Source: Streptomyces sclerotialus | GTDB lineage: Bacteria > Actinomycetota > Actinomycetes > Streptomycetales > Streptomycetaceae | DNA: 64,000 bases | Direction of reading: 5' to 3' | Assembly: GCF_040907265.1 (NCBI RefSeq) | Contig: NZ_JBFOHP010000002.1 | Span: forward strand, 2,046,001-2,110,000 | Shown: piece by piece, positions 53,624 through 62,596 of the stretch | How the letters are laid out: each line of letters starts with the position of its first letter | Numbering within the stretch: position 1 is the stretch's first letter | Program-made: the position numbers and the translations under genes | Notes under the pieces: model-generated | Database searches by the model: none | Told to the model about the DNA's origin: nothing | What the model saw: the letters and a program-made list of their open reading frames with translations, nothing else

Positions 53624-55144
53624 TCAGAGTGTGGGTTTCTCCTCGTCGCGCTCGGCCGCGTCCTCCAGGACGATCCGGCCGATGATCTCGTACCGTGCGG
53701 GCTTGCGTGCCTTGAGATGGAGCGCCAGGCCGAGCCCTCCGAAGAAGACCAGGCCGACGATCCAGGGGATGAGCCGGAAGAAGAGCGAGCCCGCCGCGTC
53801 ACCGGCCGCGGTCCGCATGTTGACCAGCAGCAGGACGACCACGGCGGTCATCCCGACGCCGCCGAGCAGCGGTGCCGTGAACGTACGGAACCAGTGCCGG
53901 TCCTCGGGGTGGTTCTTCCGGAAGTAGCCGATGACGGCGAAGGAGCAGAGGGTCTGGACGATCAGGATCGCCATCGTGCCGAGGATCGCGAGCAGCGTGT
54001 AGAGGTGGATGTAGGGGTCCTGGCCGGTCAGCCAGAAGGCGGCGACGAGCGCGGTGGCGAGGGCCGTCTGCACGTACGAGGCGAAGTACGGAGAGCCGTG
54101 CCGGGGGTGCGTACGGCCCAGGCCGCGGTGGAGGAATCCCTCGCGCCCGATGGCGTACAGATAGCGCGCGGCGCACTGGTGGAAGGCCATACCGCAGGCG
54201 AACGAGCCGGTGAGCAGCAGCCATTGGAAGGCGTCCACCGCCCAGCCGCCGAGGAAGGTGCGGGTGGGCGCGAAGAAGAGGTCCAGCGGGGTGCCGGAGG
54301 ACGCGATCCGCACCGACTCGGCCAGCCCGTTCCCGGAGATCGTCATCCAGGACACGAAGATGTAGAACAGGCCGACGCCGATGACGGAGACGAGCGTGGC
54401 GCGCGGGATGACGCGCTTGGGGTCGCGGGACTCCTCGCCGTACATCGCGGTGGACTCGAAGCCGACCCAGGACCAGAAGGCGAAGAAGAGGCCGAGCCCG
54501 GCGGAGGTGCCGGTGAAGGCGTTGGCGGGGTCGACGGGCGCCGCGGGGATGCCGTCCGGGCCGCCGCCGGCGAGCAGTACGGCGACCGAGACGGCGAAGA
54601 GCACGGCGATCTCGGCGACGAGCATGATGCCCAGCGCCTTGGCCGTGAGATGGATGTCGAAGTGCGCGAGGACGGCGGTGACCGCGAGCATCGCGGCCGC
54701 GTACAGCGGCCAGGGCAGGTCGGCGCCGAGCTGGTCGGCGACGGTGGTCTTGGCGAAGTACGCGAAGACGCCGACGATCGATGCCTCGAAGACGATGTAC
54801 GCGAGGACGGCGAGCATCCCGGAGGCCATGCCGGCGACCCGGCCCAGGCCGTGCGAGATGAAGCCGTAGAAGGCGCCGGCGGCGGTGATGCGGCGGGCCA
54901 TGGCGACATAGCCGACGGAGAAGACGGTCAGCACGGCGGTGGCGAAGAGATAGCCGGCCGGGGCGCCGATGCCGTTGCCGGCGCCGACCGCGATCGGGAG
55001 GTTGCCGGTCATCGCGGTGATGGGCGCGGCGGTCGCGACCGCCATGAAGACGACGCCGACCAGGCCGACGGAGCCGGCCTTGAGCCGGTCGACGCCGTGG
55101 TCCCGGCCGTCCTGCGCCGGTACCGATGTTTCTGTACTGGACAT
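53624..55144 (-). CDS. APC-superfamily amino acid/amine permease
   Basis: A 506-residue transporter with about 12 membrane helices and a short cytoplasmic C-terminal tail. The first helix has the APC signature VGLVGVVFMAVATAAPITA, followed by SVGYVAMARRITAAGAFYGF; the helix-6 region FFAFWSWVGFESTAMYGEES is also diagnostic. It imports amino acids or amines with protons or by exchange. ATG 55144 has AAGGGG 5 bases upstream. The amine oxidase downstream suggests that the cargo is a biogenic amine. Confidence 0.93.
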   Translation of the reverse strand: MSSTETSVPAQDGRDHGVDRLKAGSVGLVGVVFMAVATAAPITAMTGNLPIAVGAGNGIGAPAGYLFATAVLTVFSVGYVAMARRITAAGAFYGFISHGLGRVAGMASGMLAVLAYIVFEASIVGVFAYFAKTTVADQLGADLPWPLYAAAMLAVTAVLAHFDIHLTAKALGIMLVAEIAVLFAVSVAVLLAGGGPDGIPAAPVDPANAFTGTSAGLGLFFAFWSWVGFESTAMYGEESRDPKRVIPRATLVSVIGVGLFYIFVSWMTISGNGLAESVRIASSGTPLDLFFAPTRTFLGGWAVDAFQWLLLTGSFACGMAFHQCAARYLYAIGREGFLHRGLGRTHPRHGSPYFASYVQTALATALVAAFWLTGQDPYIHLYTLLAILGTMAILIVQTLCSFAVIGYFRKNHPEDRHWFRTFTAPLLGGVGMTAVVVLLLVNMRTAAGDAAGSLFFRLIPWIVGLVFFGGLGLALHLKARKPARYEIIGRIVLEDAAERDEEKPTL

Positions 55145-55382
55145 GACACCCCTTGTTCCGGCCGGTACCCCGTGCACGCGGTCAGTGGAGGCGCCAGCCT
55201 GGCGGACTGTGACCGGCACCACAACTGACAACGGGGCCGGTTTTTCCCGCGGATGATCGACGGGGTGTCGGGGCGCGCTGCGACGGATTCCGTGGCGGCC
55301 GGCGGCGGACGCGGCGCGGCCGGCCCGCTGACCAGGCTCCCGTGGCGGCGGACCGCCGTTCCTGCGGGTAGCGTTCGGCGCC

Positions 55383-57008
55383 ATGGGGTCGGAAGCGATG
55401 GTCGAGGCCGAGATCACGGTACGCAGGGCGCTGGAGCTGCCCGCGCTGCGGCGCGGGCTGCCGGAAGTGATCACCGGCGAGGACGGGCTGGACCGGGCGG
55501 TCCGCTGGGTGCATGCCGGAGAGGTGCCGAACATCGCCTCGCTGCTCAAGGGCGGCGAGCTGCTGCTGACCACCGGCCTCGGCCTCGGCGCCCGCCCTTC
55601 CGAGCAGCGCGCCTTCGTCCGCAAGCTCGCCGACCGCGGGATCGCGGCGCTCGTCGTGGAGCTGGGCGCCCGCTTCGAAACGCTGCCCACCGCGCTGGTC
55701 GAGAGCGCCCGCGCCTCCGGACTGCCGCTGATCCAGCTGCACCGCGAGGTGCCGTACGTCTCGGTCACCGAGGAGATCCACACCGAGATCGTCAACAGCC
55801 ACTACACGCTGATGCGCCGCGCCGACGAGGTGCTGCGCCGCTGTACGGACGTCCTGCTGCGCGGCGGCGGCGCCCCCGAAGTACTGCGCCTCCTCGCCGC
55901 GTTCACCGGCAACCCGCTCTGCCTGGAGGCCCCGGACGGCAGCCCGCTGTACGCCGCGGGCCCCGACGACGGCGCCGCCGCCGACGCCGATCCGCTCCAG
56001 GCGTGGGAGGGGCTGCGCGAGAAGGGGCTGCGGGTGGACGTGCCCGGCGGCGGCCACGGCCCCGACGCCGTGCGGGCCCGGCTCGTCCTGCTGCCCGTCA
56101 ACGCGGCCCTCGCGCCCGTCCACCGCATCGCCGCCGAACGCGCCGCCGACCTGCTCGCCGTCGTCATGCTCCAGTCCCGGCAGGAGGAGGGGCTGGCGGC
56201 GCGCGGCCGCGGCGACTTCCTCGCCGACCTCGCCGAGGGCCGCATCTCCGCCGCCGAAGCGCCGGGCCAGGCCCGGCTGCTGGGCTTCCGGCCCGGTGCG
56301 GCGGCGCTCCTCCCGGTGGTCATGCGGCTGCCGTCCGGGCTGCCCACGGCGGCCGGCTGGGCGCTGCTCGCCCAGGCGCTGCGCGAGGAGCTGGCCGCGC
56401 TCGGCGCGCCCGTCCTGCTCGGCGTGCGGCCGGTGGAGGGCCGGGTACCGCTGGTGGCCGTGGTGCGCGAGGGGCAGGACCGGGACGGCGTGGCCGACCG
56501 GATCGCGGAGGCGCTGCGGGCCGGCGTCGTACGGGCCGGCCTGGACCGGCCCGCGGCGCAGCGCCCGGTCGTCGTGGTCGGCGCGCCCGGCGACTGGGCC
56601 GCGACCGGGCCGGGGCTGCGGCACGCCGCCGAGGCGGCCGCGGCGGCCCAGGGCCTGCCGCCCCGGCTCTGGTACGACGCCCGCCGCCTGGACATCGAGC
56701 TGCTGCTGTGGCGGATGCGCGAACACGGCGAGGCGGGCATGCTCGCCGACTTCGTCGAGCGCGCGATCGGCCCGCTGCTGGCCCACGACCGCACCGCGCG
56801 CCAGCCGCTGCTGCCCACGCTGGAGGCGTACCTCGCCAGCGCGGGCCGCAAGGCCGAGACCTCCCGCGACCTGAACGTCAACCGCCAGACCCTGTACGAC
56901 CGGCTGGCCCGCATCTCCCAGCTGCTCGGCACCGACCTGGAGGACCCGCAGACGGTACTGGGCCTGCGGCTGGCACTGCACGCGCGGCGGCACACGGAAC
57001 GCGGCTAG
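55383..57008 (+). CDS. PucR-family transcriptional regulator
   Basis: A 541-residue activator-type regulator. The N-terminal PucR domain (residues 10-125) reads VRRALELPALRRGLPEVITG and LLTTGLGLGARPSEQRAFV. A central GGDEF-like region follows, and the C-terminal PucR HTH (HTH_30) is LNVNRQTLYDRLARISQLL (about 500). The family controls purine, amine or amino-acid breakdown genes. It is divergent from the permease and amine oxidase across 238 bases, so these are its likely targets. ATG 55383 is used; ATG 55398 has a somewhat better GGAAG site. Confidence 0.93.
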   Translation: MGSEAMVEAEITVRRALELPALRRGLPEVITGEDGLDRAVRWVHAGEVPNIASLLKGGELLLTTGLGLGARPSEQRAFVRKLADRGIAALVVELGARFETLPTALVESARASGLPLIQLHREVPYVSVTEEIHTEIVNSHYTLMRRADEVLRRCTDVLLRGGGAPEVLRLLAAFTGNPLCLEAPDGSPLYAAGPDDGAAADADPLQAWEGLREKGLRVDVPGGGHGPDAVRARLVLLPVNAALAPVHRIAAERAADLLAVVMLQSRQEEGLAARGRGDFLADLAEGRISAAEAPGQARLLGFRPGAAALLPVVMRLPSGLPTAAGWALLAQALREELAALGAPVLLGVRPVEGRVPLVAVVREGQDRDGVADRIAEALRAGVVRAGLDRPAAQRPVVVVGAPGDWAATGPGLRHAAEAAAAAQGLPPRLWYDARRLDIELLLWRMREHGEAGMLADFVERAIGPLLAHDRTARQPLLPTLEAYLASAGRKAETSRDLNVNRQTLYDRLARISQLLGTDLEDPQTVLGLRLALHARRHTERG

Positions 57009-57106
57009 CGGTACGCGGGCGGCGGCCGGGGCTGAGGAGGCCCGCGAGGACGGAGCTGAGTATCCGTACTCAGGCGGGTGCGGATTCCTCGCGCGACACT
57101 GCGGCC

Positions 57107-57559
57107 ATGGCCTCCGCCCCCGCAGCGCCCCGCACCCGGCGCCTCCACTGGTTCGCCGACCTCTTCCTCGGCCTCCTCCTGCTCGCGGTGGACGCGGGGC
57201 TGGTGATCGCCATCTGGTTCGTGGTGGCGATGCACGCGTGGGGGCAGAGCGGCCCGGAGGAGGCCGTCGCCGCCGCCGAGCGGGCCACGGCGCAGGCGAC
57301 GACGGGCGGGCTGATCGCCGTCGGTGTCCTCGCGGTCCTCGCCGGCCTGGCCTCCTACGGGCTGTTCCGCACCCGGGCGCCGATCGCCGCGGCCGGCCAG
57401 GCCCTGGCGGCCGCCGGCCTGGCGCTCGGCGCGCTGGCCGGCGCCGCGCTGGAGTACCGCGAGACGTACCCGGAAACCGTCCCCACGTCCGATCACCAGG
57501 GCCCCGTCGGCTGCCGCAGCGGCGGCGACAGCGAGGAGTGCCGCGACACCGGCGGCTGA
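57107..57559 (+). CDS. Small membrane protein (DUF6234-like), 150 aa
   Basis: A 150-residue protein with about three to four hydrophobic segments (LFLGLLLLAVDAGLVIAIWF, GLIAVGVLAVLAGLASYGLF, AAAGLALGALAGAALEY) and a polar tail with two Cys. It resembles the DUF6234 group of Streptomyces membrane proteins, from memory. ATG 57107 has no strong ribosome site. Function unknown. It faces the glycosyltransferase gene downstream. Confidence 0.75.
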   Translation: MASAPAAPRTRRLHWFADLFLGLLLLAVDAGLVIAIWFVVAMHAWGQSGPEEAVAAAERATAQATTGGLIAVGVLAVLAGLASYGLFRTRAPIAAAGQALAAAGLALGALAGAALEYRETYPETVPTSDHQGPVGCRSGGDSEECRDTGG

Positions 57560-57596
57560 GCGCCTGTCCTGCGCTTCCGGCGCCGCGGGCCGCCGC

Positions 57597-58724
57597 TCAG
57601 CCCTGGAGCTGCGCCAGTTCGTCGTAGACGCTCAGCACCTGCGCGACCGTGTCGTCCTCGGTGGGCCAGCCGGCGGCCTGTGCCCGGCCGGCGTCGGCGA
57701 GCGCCGCCCGCCGGGCCGGGTCGTCGAGCAGTTCGACGACCGTGCGGGAGAGCGCCGGGGCGTCGCCGTACGGGACCAGTTCGGCGGCCCGGCCGACCAG
57801 TTCGCGGGTGCCCCCGCCGTCCGTCGCGACCAGCGGGACGCCGCCCCGCAGCGCTTCCTGGGCGAGCACCGAGCGGGCCTCCCAGCGCGCCGTGGCCAGT
57901 ACCAGGTCGGCCGCGGCCAGCAGGCCCGGCACGTCCTCGCGCCGCCCGAGCAGCCGCACCGGCAGCCCCTCCGCGTCGATCCGGCTCTGCAGCGCGGGCC
58001 GCAGCGGTCCCTCGCCCGCGACGGCGACCAGCGGCTGCGGGTCCAGGCCGCACCAGCCGTGCGCCGCGTCCAGCAGCACCTCGTGCCCCTGGTGCGCGTC
58101 CAGCCGGCCGACGGTGAGCAGCAACGGGCGCCCGACCGCGCCCAGTTCGGCGCGCCGTTTCTCGCGCCGTCCCAGCTCCCGCGCGTACTCCTCGTCGCTG
58201 CGCGGGCGCGGCCCGGCCGGCGGTGCCAGGCGCGCGTCACGGGCGCCCCGTTCCCTGGCGCGGCTCACCAGCTCGGCGCAGGAGCCCAGCACCACCGCCG
58301 AGGCCCGCGCCACCCGCCGCTCCAGCAGGCGCGTCACCCGGGCCCGCGCGCCTTCGCTGTGCACCTTGGTGTGCCAGGTGACGACGAGGGGGACGCGCCG
58401 GCCGCGCAGTGCGAGGGAGGCCCGCAGCCCGGCGTGCAGACCGTGCGCGTGGACGACGTCGGCGTCGGCGCAGGCGGCGCGGAGCGCGGCGATGCTCCCG
58501 GGATCCGTGCGTGGCGGGATCTGTTCGAACCGCGCGCCCACTCCCGTGAAGCCGTACGTGTCCTCGGCGTCGGGCGCGGCGCACACCGTCACCCTGAGTC
58601 CGCGCGCGACGAGTCCCGCCGACAGCGCGTGCACGTGGGCGGCGCTGCCGGCGCTGCCGCGGCCCAGCACCTGGACCGTGCGCAGCGGCGACGGCGTGGG
58701 CGGCTGGGCGGGTGTGCTGCTCAC
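57597..58724 (-). CDS. GT4-family glycosyltransferase
   Basis: A 375-residue GT-B glycosyltransferase. The acceptor domain starts VQVLGRGSAGSAAHVHALSA, with VVHAHGLHAGLRASLAL and VVTWHTKVHSEG (about 95). The donor domain contains LTVGRLDAHQGHEVLLDAA (about 200) and SVLAQEALRGGVPLVATDGG (E-x7-E-like region). It lacks a membrane segment. GTG 58724 has AGGAG about 11 bases upstream; longer frames exist. It precedes the MraY/WecA-like gene on the same strand, suggesting a shared surface-glycan role, inferred only. Confidence 0.9.
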   Translation of the reverse strand: MSSTPAQPPTPSPLRTVQVLGRGSAGSAAHVHALSAGLVARGLRVTVCAAPDAEDTYGFTGVGARFEQIPPRTDPGSIAALRAACADADVVHAHGLHAGLRASLALRGRRVPLVVTWHTKVHSEGARARVTRLLERRVARASAVVLGSCAELVSRARERGARDARLAPPAGPRPRSDEEYARELGRREKRRAELGAVGRPLLLTVGRLDAHQGHEVLLDAAHGWCGLDPQPLVAVAGEGPLRPALQSRIDAEGLPVRLLGRREDVPGLLAAADLVLATARWEARSVLAQEALRGGVPLVATDGGGTRELVGRAAELVPYGDAPALSRTVVELLDDPARRAALADAGRAQAAGWPTEDDTVAQVLSVYDELAQLQG

Positions 58725-58948
58725 GAGTGCGGAGGCTCCTGGGTCGGCGTGCGGTGATGGGGCGGGCGGGAGCGCTGCGCCCAGAATGCCAGGCCGTGCC
58801 GTCCGTACGGCACCGATGACAAGCCGTTGTGCGGCGGCTGCGCGCCCGGGGCCCGCCGGGACCACTCACATGGGGGACACACCCCTCGATGGGCGGGCAT
58901 TCCGTACGGGCGCGGAGGCGGCCGGGGCGGCGCGCGGCACCGGGCGGG

Positions 58949-59740
58949 CTACCCGATGAGGACGCCCGCCGCCGCGGCGCGGCTGACCGCGTCACCCGAG
59001 GCCGCGGCGGCGGTCAGCGCTGCGGCGTGGGCGAGCAGGCCCGGCCGTCCGTCGGCCGCCACGATCGCGAGGCCGAGGGCGGCGCCCAAGGCGTGCGCCC
59101 CGGTGTCGCCGAGCATGGTGCGCTCGCCGAGGTCGTCGGGGAGCAGTGCGGCCGCCGCGCCTACGGGCGCTGCGGCCAGTACGCCGCCGGGCCCGCTGCG
59201 CAGCAGCCCCGGCGCACCGAGCGCGAGGACCACGCCGGCCGCGCGGCCGGGGCGTACGTCCACCAGGTTCACCAGGTGGGCCGAGCCCGCGATCACCACA
59301 CCGGCCAGGACCTTGTCGGCCGGGCGGTCCTTGAGGAGCGCGCCCGCCGCGAGGCCGGCCGCGCCGATGCCGAGGAGCTTCACCGCACCGCTGGTGAGCT
59401 CGCCCTGCCGGAGCGCGGACAGGTGCGCGCGGAAGCCGCGCCGGGGGTCGCCGGCGCCCGCGACGTCGTCGTACGCGCCGCAGCCGCCCGCCGCCAGGAC
59501 GGCCAGTGTGCCCGCGGCACGGGCCCGCCCGGGCAGCCCGGGCGCGGCGGCGACGGCGGCCGCGGCTCCCAGGGTGGCGGCGGGCCCGCCGAACAGGCCG
59601 ACGGCGCGGCCCGCGTGGTTCTTGCGCTGCCAGGGGCCGCTGCCGCCCGGTGGCCGCCGGCGCAGTCCTTCGTACGTGGCGCGGGCCACCCCGGCCGCCG
59701 CCAGGAGTCCGGCGAGGCGTGCCGTACCGCCGCCCTTCAC
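58949..59740 (-). CDS. MraY/WecA-like polytopic membrane protein (GT4-like)
   Basis: A 263-residue protein with about seven to eight hydrophobic segments. Remnants of the phospho-glycosyltransferase motifs are visible: GCGAYDDVAGAGDP (the DD region, about 93), AHLVNLVDVRPGRAAG (N-x-x-D motif) and GERTMLGDTGAHALGA (the GD-x-G motif). It is shorter than MraY or WecA (about 320-360), so it may be a divergent or degenerate member with altered activity. The GTG start overlaps the recN TGA (GTGA). I do not know its substrate. Confidence 0.82.
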   Translation of the reverse strand: MKGGGTARLAGLLAAAGVARATYEGLRRRPPGGSGPWQRKNHAGRAVGLFGGPAATLGAAAAVAAAPGLPGRARAAGTLAVLAAGGCGAYDDVAGAGDPRRGFRAHLSALRQGELTSGAVKLLGIGAAGLAAGALLKDRPADKVLAGVVIAGSAHLVNLVDVRPGRAAGVVLALGAPGLLRSGPGGVLAAAPVGAAAALLPDDLGERTMLGDTGAHALGAALGLAIVAADGRPGLLAHAAALTAAAASGDAVSRAAAAGVLIG

Positions 59741-61488
59741 CGGCCCGCCCGTGCCGTCGCCAGCAGTTCCTCGGCGTGCGCGCGGGCCGTCTCGGAGTCC
59801 TCCTGGCCCGCGAGCATGCGGGAGAGTTCGCGGATGCGGTCCTCGCCCTCCAGGACCGTGACACCGCTGCGGGTGACCGAGCCGTCGCTGGTCTTCTCGA
59901 CCAGCAGCTGGCGGTCGGCGAACGCGGCGACCTGCGGGAGGTGGGTGACGACCACGACCTGCGCGGAGCGGGCCAGCCGGGCGAGGCGGCGGCCGACCTC
60001 GACCGCCGCCTTGCCGCCGACGCCCGCGTCCACCTCGTCGAAGAGGTAGGTCGGTACGGGGTCGGAGCCGGCGAAGACGACCTCGATGCCGAGCATCACC
60101 CGGGAGAGTTCACCGCCGGAGGCACCCTTGGCGATCGGGCGGGGCTGGGCGCCGGGGTGCGGAGCCAGCAGCAGTTCGACCTCGTCGGCACCGGCCGGCC
60201 CGTAGGCGACGTTCCGGCCGCCGACCTCCACGCCGTCCGCGTCCTCGGGGACCTCGGTCTGCCGGATCTCCACGCTCACCCGGGCGTGCGGCATGGCCAG
60301 TTCGGCCAGCTCGGTGGTGACGGCGGCGGCGAACCGCTCGGCCGACGCGACGCGGGCGTCGGTCAGCGCCTGCGCCAGCTCACCCAGTTCGGCGCGGAGC
60401 GCGTCGCGCTCGGCGGTCAGCTCGCCGATCCGGTCGTCGTCGCCCTCCAGCTCGGCGAGGCGCGCGGCACTCTCCTCGGCCCAGGCGAGCACGGCCGCGA
60501 TGTCCTCGCCGTACTTGCGGGTGAGGCCGGTGAGCGCCGCCCGGCGCTCCTCGACGGCGGCCAGCCGCAGCGGGTCGGCGTCCAGCCCGTCGGCGTAGCT
60601 GGCCAGCTCGCCCGCCACGTCCGACATCAGGATGCCGATCTCGCCGAGCCGGTCGGTGAGCCCGGCCAGCGCCGGGTCGTGGCTGCGGACCGCCTCCAGG
60701 GCGCGGTGCGCCCCGGCGACCAGGGTCGTCGCGTCGACGCCCTCGGGGTCGGCCGGGTCGCCCGCGAGCGCGCCGTGCGCCGCGGACGCGGCGGAGGCCA
60801 GGGCCTCCGCGTGGCCGAGCCGCTCGGCCTCGGCGGCCAGTTCCACGTCCTCGCCGGCCTGCGGCTCGACGGCGGCGATCTCCTCCAGGCCGAAGCGGAG
60901 CAGGTCCGCCTCCTGGGCGCGCTCGCGGGCCTTGGTGGTCAGCTCGTCCAGCTCGGCGGCCACGTCGCGGAGCCTGCGGTAGGCGGCGGTGTACTTCTCC
61001 AGGGGGACGGAGACGGAGTCCCCGGCGTAACGGTCCAGGGCCTGGCGCTGCCGCGCGGGCCGCAGCAGGCCCTGCTGGTCGGTCTGGCCGTGCACGGCCA
61101 CCAGGTCGTCGGCCAGCTCCCCCAGCAGTCCGACCGGTACGGAACGCCCCCCGACGTGTGCGCGGGAGCGGCCCTCGGCCGAGACGGTACGGCTGATGAG
61201 CAGCGCCCCGTCGTCCAGCTCGGCGCCGGCCTCCTCGGCCCGGACCGCCGCCGGCGCGTCGGGGCCGACCGTGATCCGGCCCTCCACCACCGCCGATTTG
61301 GCCCCGATGCGTACCAGCGCGGGGTCGGCACGGCCGCCCAGCAGCAGGCCGAGGCTGGTCACGACCATCGTCTTGCCCGCGCCCGTCTCGCCCGTCACGG
61401 CCGTGAAACCGGGGGACAGCTCGATGACGGCATCGTCGATGACGCCCAGGGACCGGATCCGCATCTCCTCCAACACGGATACGACCAT
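59737..61488 (-). CDS. recN: DNA repair protein RecN
   Basis: A 583-residue SMC-like ATPase in double-strand-break repair. The N-terminal Walker A is FTAVTGETGAGKTMVVTSLG (about 28). Long coiled-coil arms flank the centre (for example LEGDDDRIGELTAERDAL). The C-terminal half has the ABC signature AKGASGGELSRVMLGIE (about 453) and Walker B PTYLFDEVDAGVGG. ATG 61488 is used; the GTG four codons on and an ATG at MRIRSL are alternatives. It begins the run recN to the MraY-like gene. Confidence 0.95.
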   Translation of the reverse strand: MVVSVLEEMRIRSLGVIDDAVIELSPGFTAVTGETGAGKTMVVTSLGLLLGGRADPALVRIGAKSAVVEGRITVGPDAPAAVRAEEAGAELDDGALLISRTVSAEGRSRAHVGGRSVPVGLLGELADDLVAVHGQTDQQGLLRPARQRQALDRYAGDSVSVPLEKYTAAYRRLRDVAAELDELTTKARERAQEADLLRFGLEEIAAVEPQAGEDVELAAEAERLGHAEALASAASAAHGALAGDPADPEGVDATTLVAGAHRALEAVRSHDPALAGLTDRLGEIGILMSDVAGELASYADGLDADPLRLAAVEERRAALTGLTRKYGEDIAAVLAWAEESAARLAELEGDDDRIGELTAERDALRAELGELAQALTDARVASAERFAAAVTTELAELAMPHARVSVEIRQTEVPEDADGVEVGGRNVAYGPAGADEVELLLAPHPGAQPRPIAKGASGGELSRVMLGIEVVFAGSDPVPTYLFDEVDAGVGGKAAVEVGRRLARLARSAQVVVVTHLPQVAAFADRQLLVEKTSDGSVTRSGVTVLEGEDRIRELSRMLAGQEDSETARAHAEELLATARAGR

Positions 61489-61600
61489 ACGAGGTCAGGG
61501 CCCGCCCCGCGATGCCCTCCCCACCCCATACCGGGGTGCATTGGGGAAAACGGTCACGATCATTCAGCCCGTCCGGCGTTGGGGAACAGACGTCCGGGCG

Positions 61601-62596
61601 CTAGTGCGGGGCTCCGCGCCAGCCCGCGACCGGGAGGGCGAACTTGGCCACCAGGCGGTCCGTGAAGGAGGCGTGGTGGAGGCGGGCCAGGCGGACCGGT
61701 ACGGCACCTCTGCGGACCTCCACGCGGGCGCCGGCCGGGAGTTCGACCGAGCGGCTGCCGTCGCACCACAGGACGCCGTGCGGGGTCTTGGGCTGGACCT
61801 CCACCGCCAGTACCGACTCCGGGGAGGTGACCAGCGGCTTGGCGAACAGCGCGTGGGCGCTGATCGGCACCATCAGCAACGCCTCCACCTCCGGCCAGAC
61901 CACCGGGCCGCCGGCCGAGAAGGCGTACGCGGTCGAGCCGGTCGGGGTCGCGCAGACCACGCCGTCGCAGCCGAAGCGGGAGACCGGGCGGCCGTCGACC
62001 TCGGTGACGACCTCCAGCATCCGTTCCCGCGCGGCCTTCTCCACCGACGCCTCGTTCAGCGCCCAGTCGGTGTGCACCACCGTGCCGTTGTTGCGGACCA
62101 GGACGTCGAGGGTCATCCGCTCCTCGACCTCGTAGGAGCGGGTCACCACCCGGTCCACGACCTTGTCCAGGTCGTCCCGCTCGGCCTCGGCGAGGAAGCC
62201 GACCCGGCCGAGGTTGACGCCGAGCATCGGGACGCCGGACGTCCGGGCGAAGTCGGCGCCGCGCAGCAGCGTCCCGTCACCGCCCAGCACCACCAGCAGT
62301 TCGCAGCCCTCGGCCGCGCACTGTTCGCTCGCCACCTGCTCGACGGAGTCCGGCAGCGGGATGTCGGCGGCCTCGGCCGCCAGCACCCGTACCCCGATGC
62401 CGCTGCGCAGCAGCCCCTGGACGACCAGTTCGGCGCTGCGTACGGCCGCGGCACGGCCGGTGTGGGCGAGCAGGAAGACCGTACGGCCCTGGTCGGCGAG
62501 CGGCACGGGCGCGGGCGCGGACACCGCCCCGGCCCCCGGCCCCTCCCCCGGCCCCTGCGCATCCTGCGGTGTTCCGGACGTTCCAGATGTGGTCAA
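61601..62596 (-). CDS. nadK: NAD kinase
   Basis: A 331-residue ATP/polyphosphate NAD kinase producing NADP. The conserved site is VVLGGDGTLLRGADFAR (GGDG, about 104), followed by GVNLGRVGFLAEAE, the NE/D motif DWALNEASVEK and the CATPTGSTAYAFSAGGP segment (about 205). A variable P/G-rich N-terminus of about 45 residues precedes the fold. I use the TTG start that overlaps the tlyA TGA (TTGA), with GGAGGGG upstream; later starts near ADQGRTVFLL are possible. It lies between tlyA and recN, as I recall for other Streptomyces. Confidence 0.94.
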   Translation of the reverse strand: MTTSGTSGTPQDAQGPGEGPGAGAVSAPAPVPLADQGRTVFLLAHTGRAAAVRSAELVVQGLLRSGIGVRVLAAEAADIPLPDSVEQVASEQCAAEGCELLVVLGGDGTLLRGADFARTSGVPMLGVNLGRVGFLAEAERDDLDKVVDRVVTRSYEVEERMTLDVLVRNNGTVVHTDWALNEASVEKAARERMLEVVTEVDGRPVSRFGCDGVVCATPTGSTAYAFSAGGPVVWPEVEALLMVPISAHALFAKPLVTSPESVLAVEVQPKTPHGVLWCDGSRSVELPAGARVEVRRGAVPVRLARLHHASFTDRLVAKFALPVAGWRGAPH

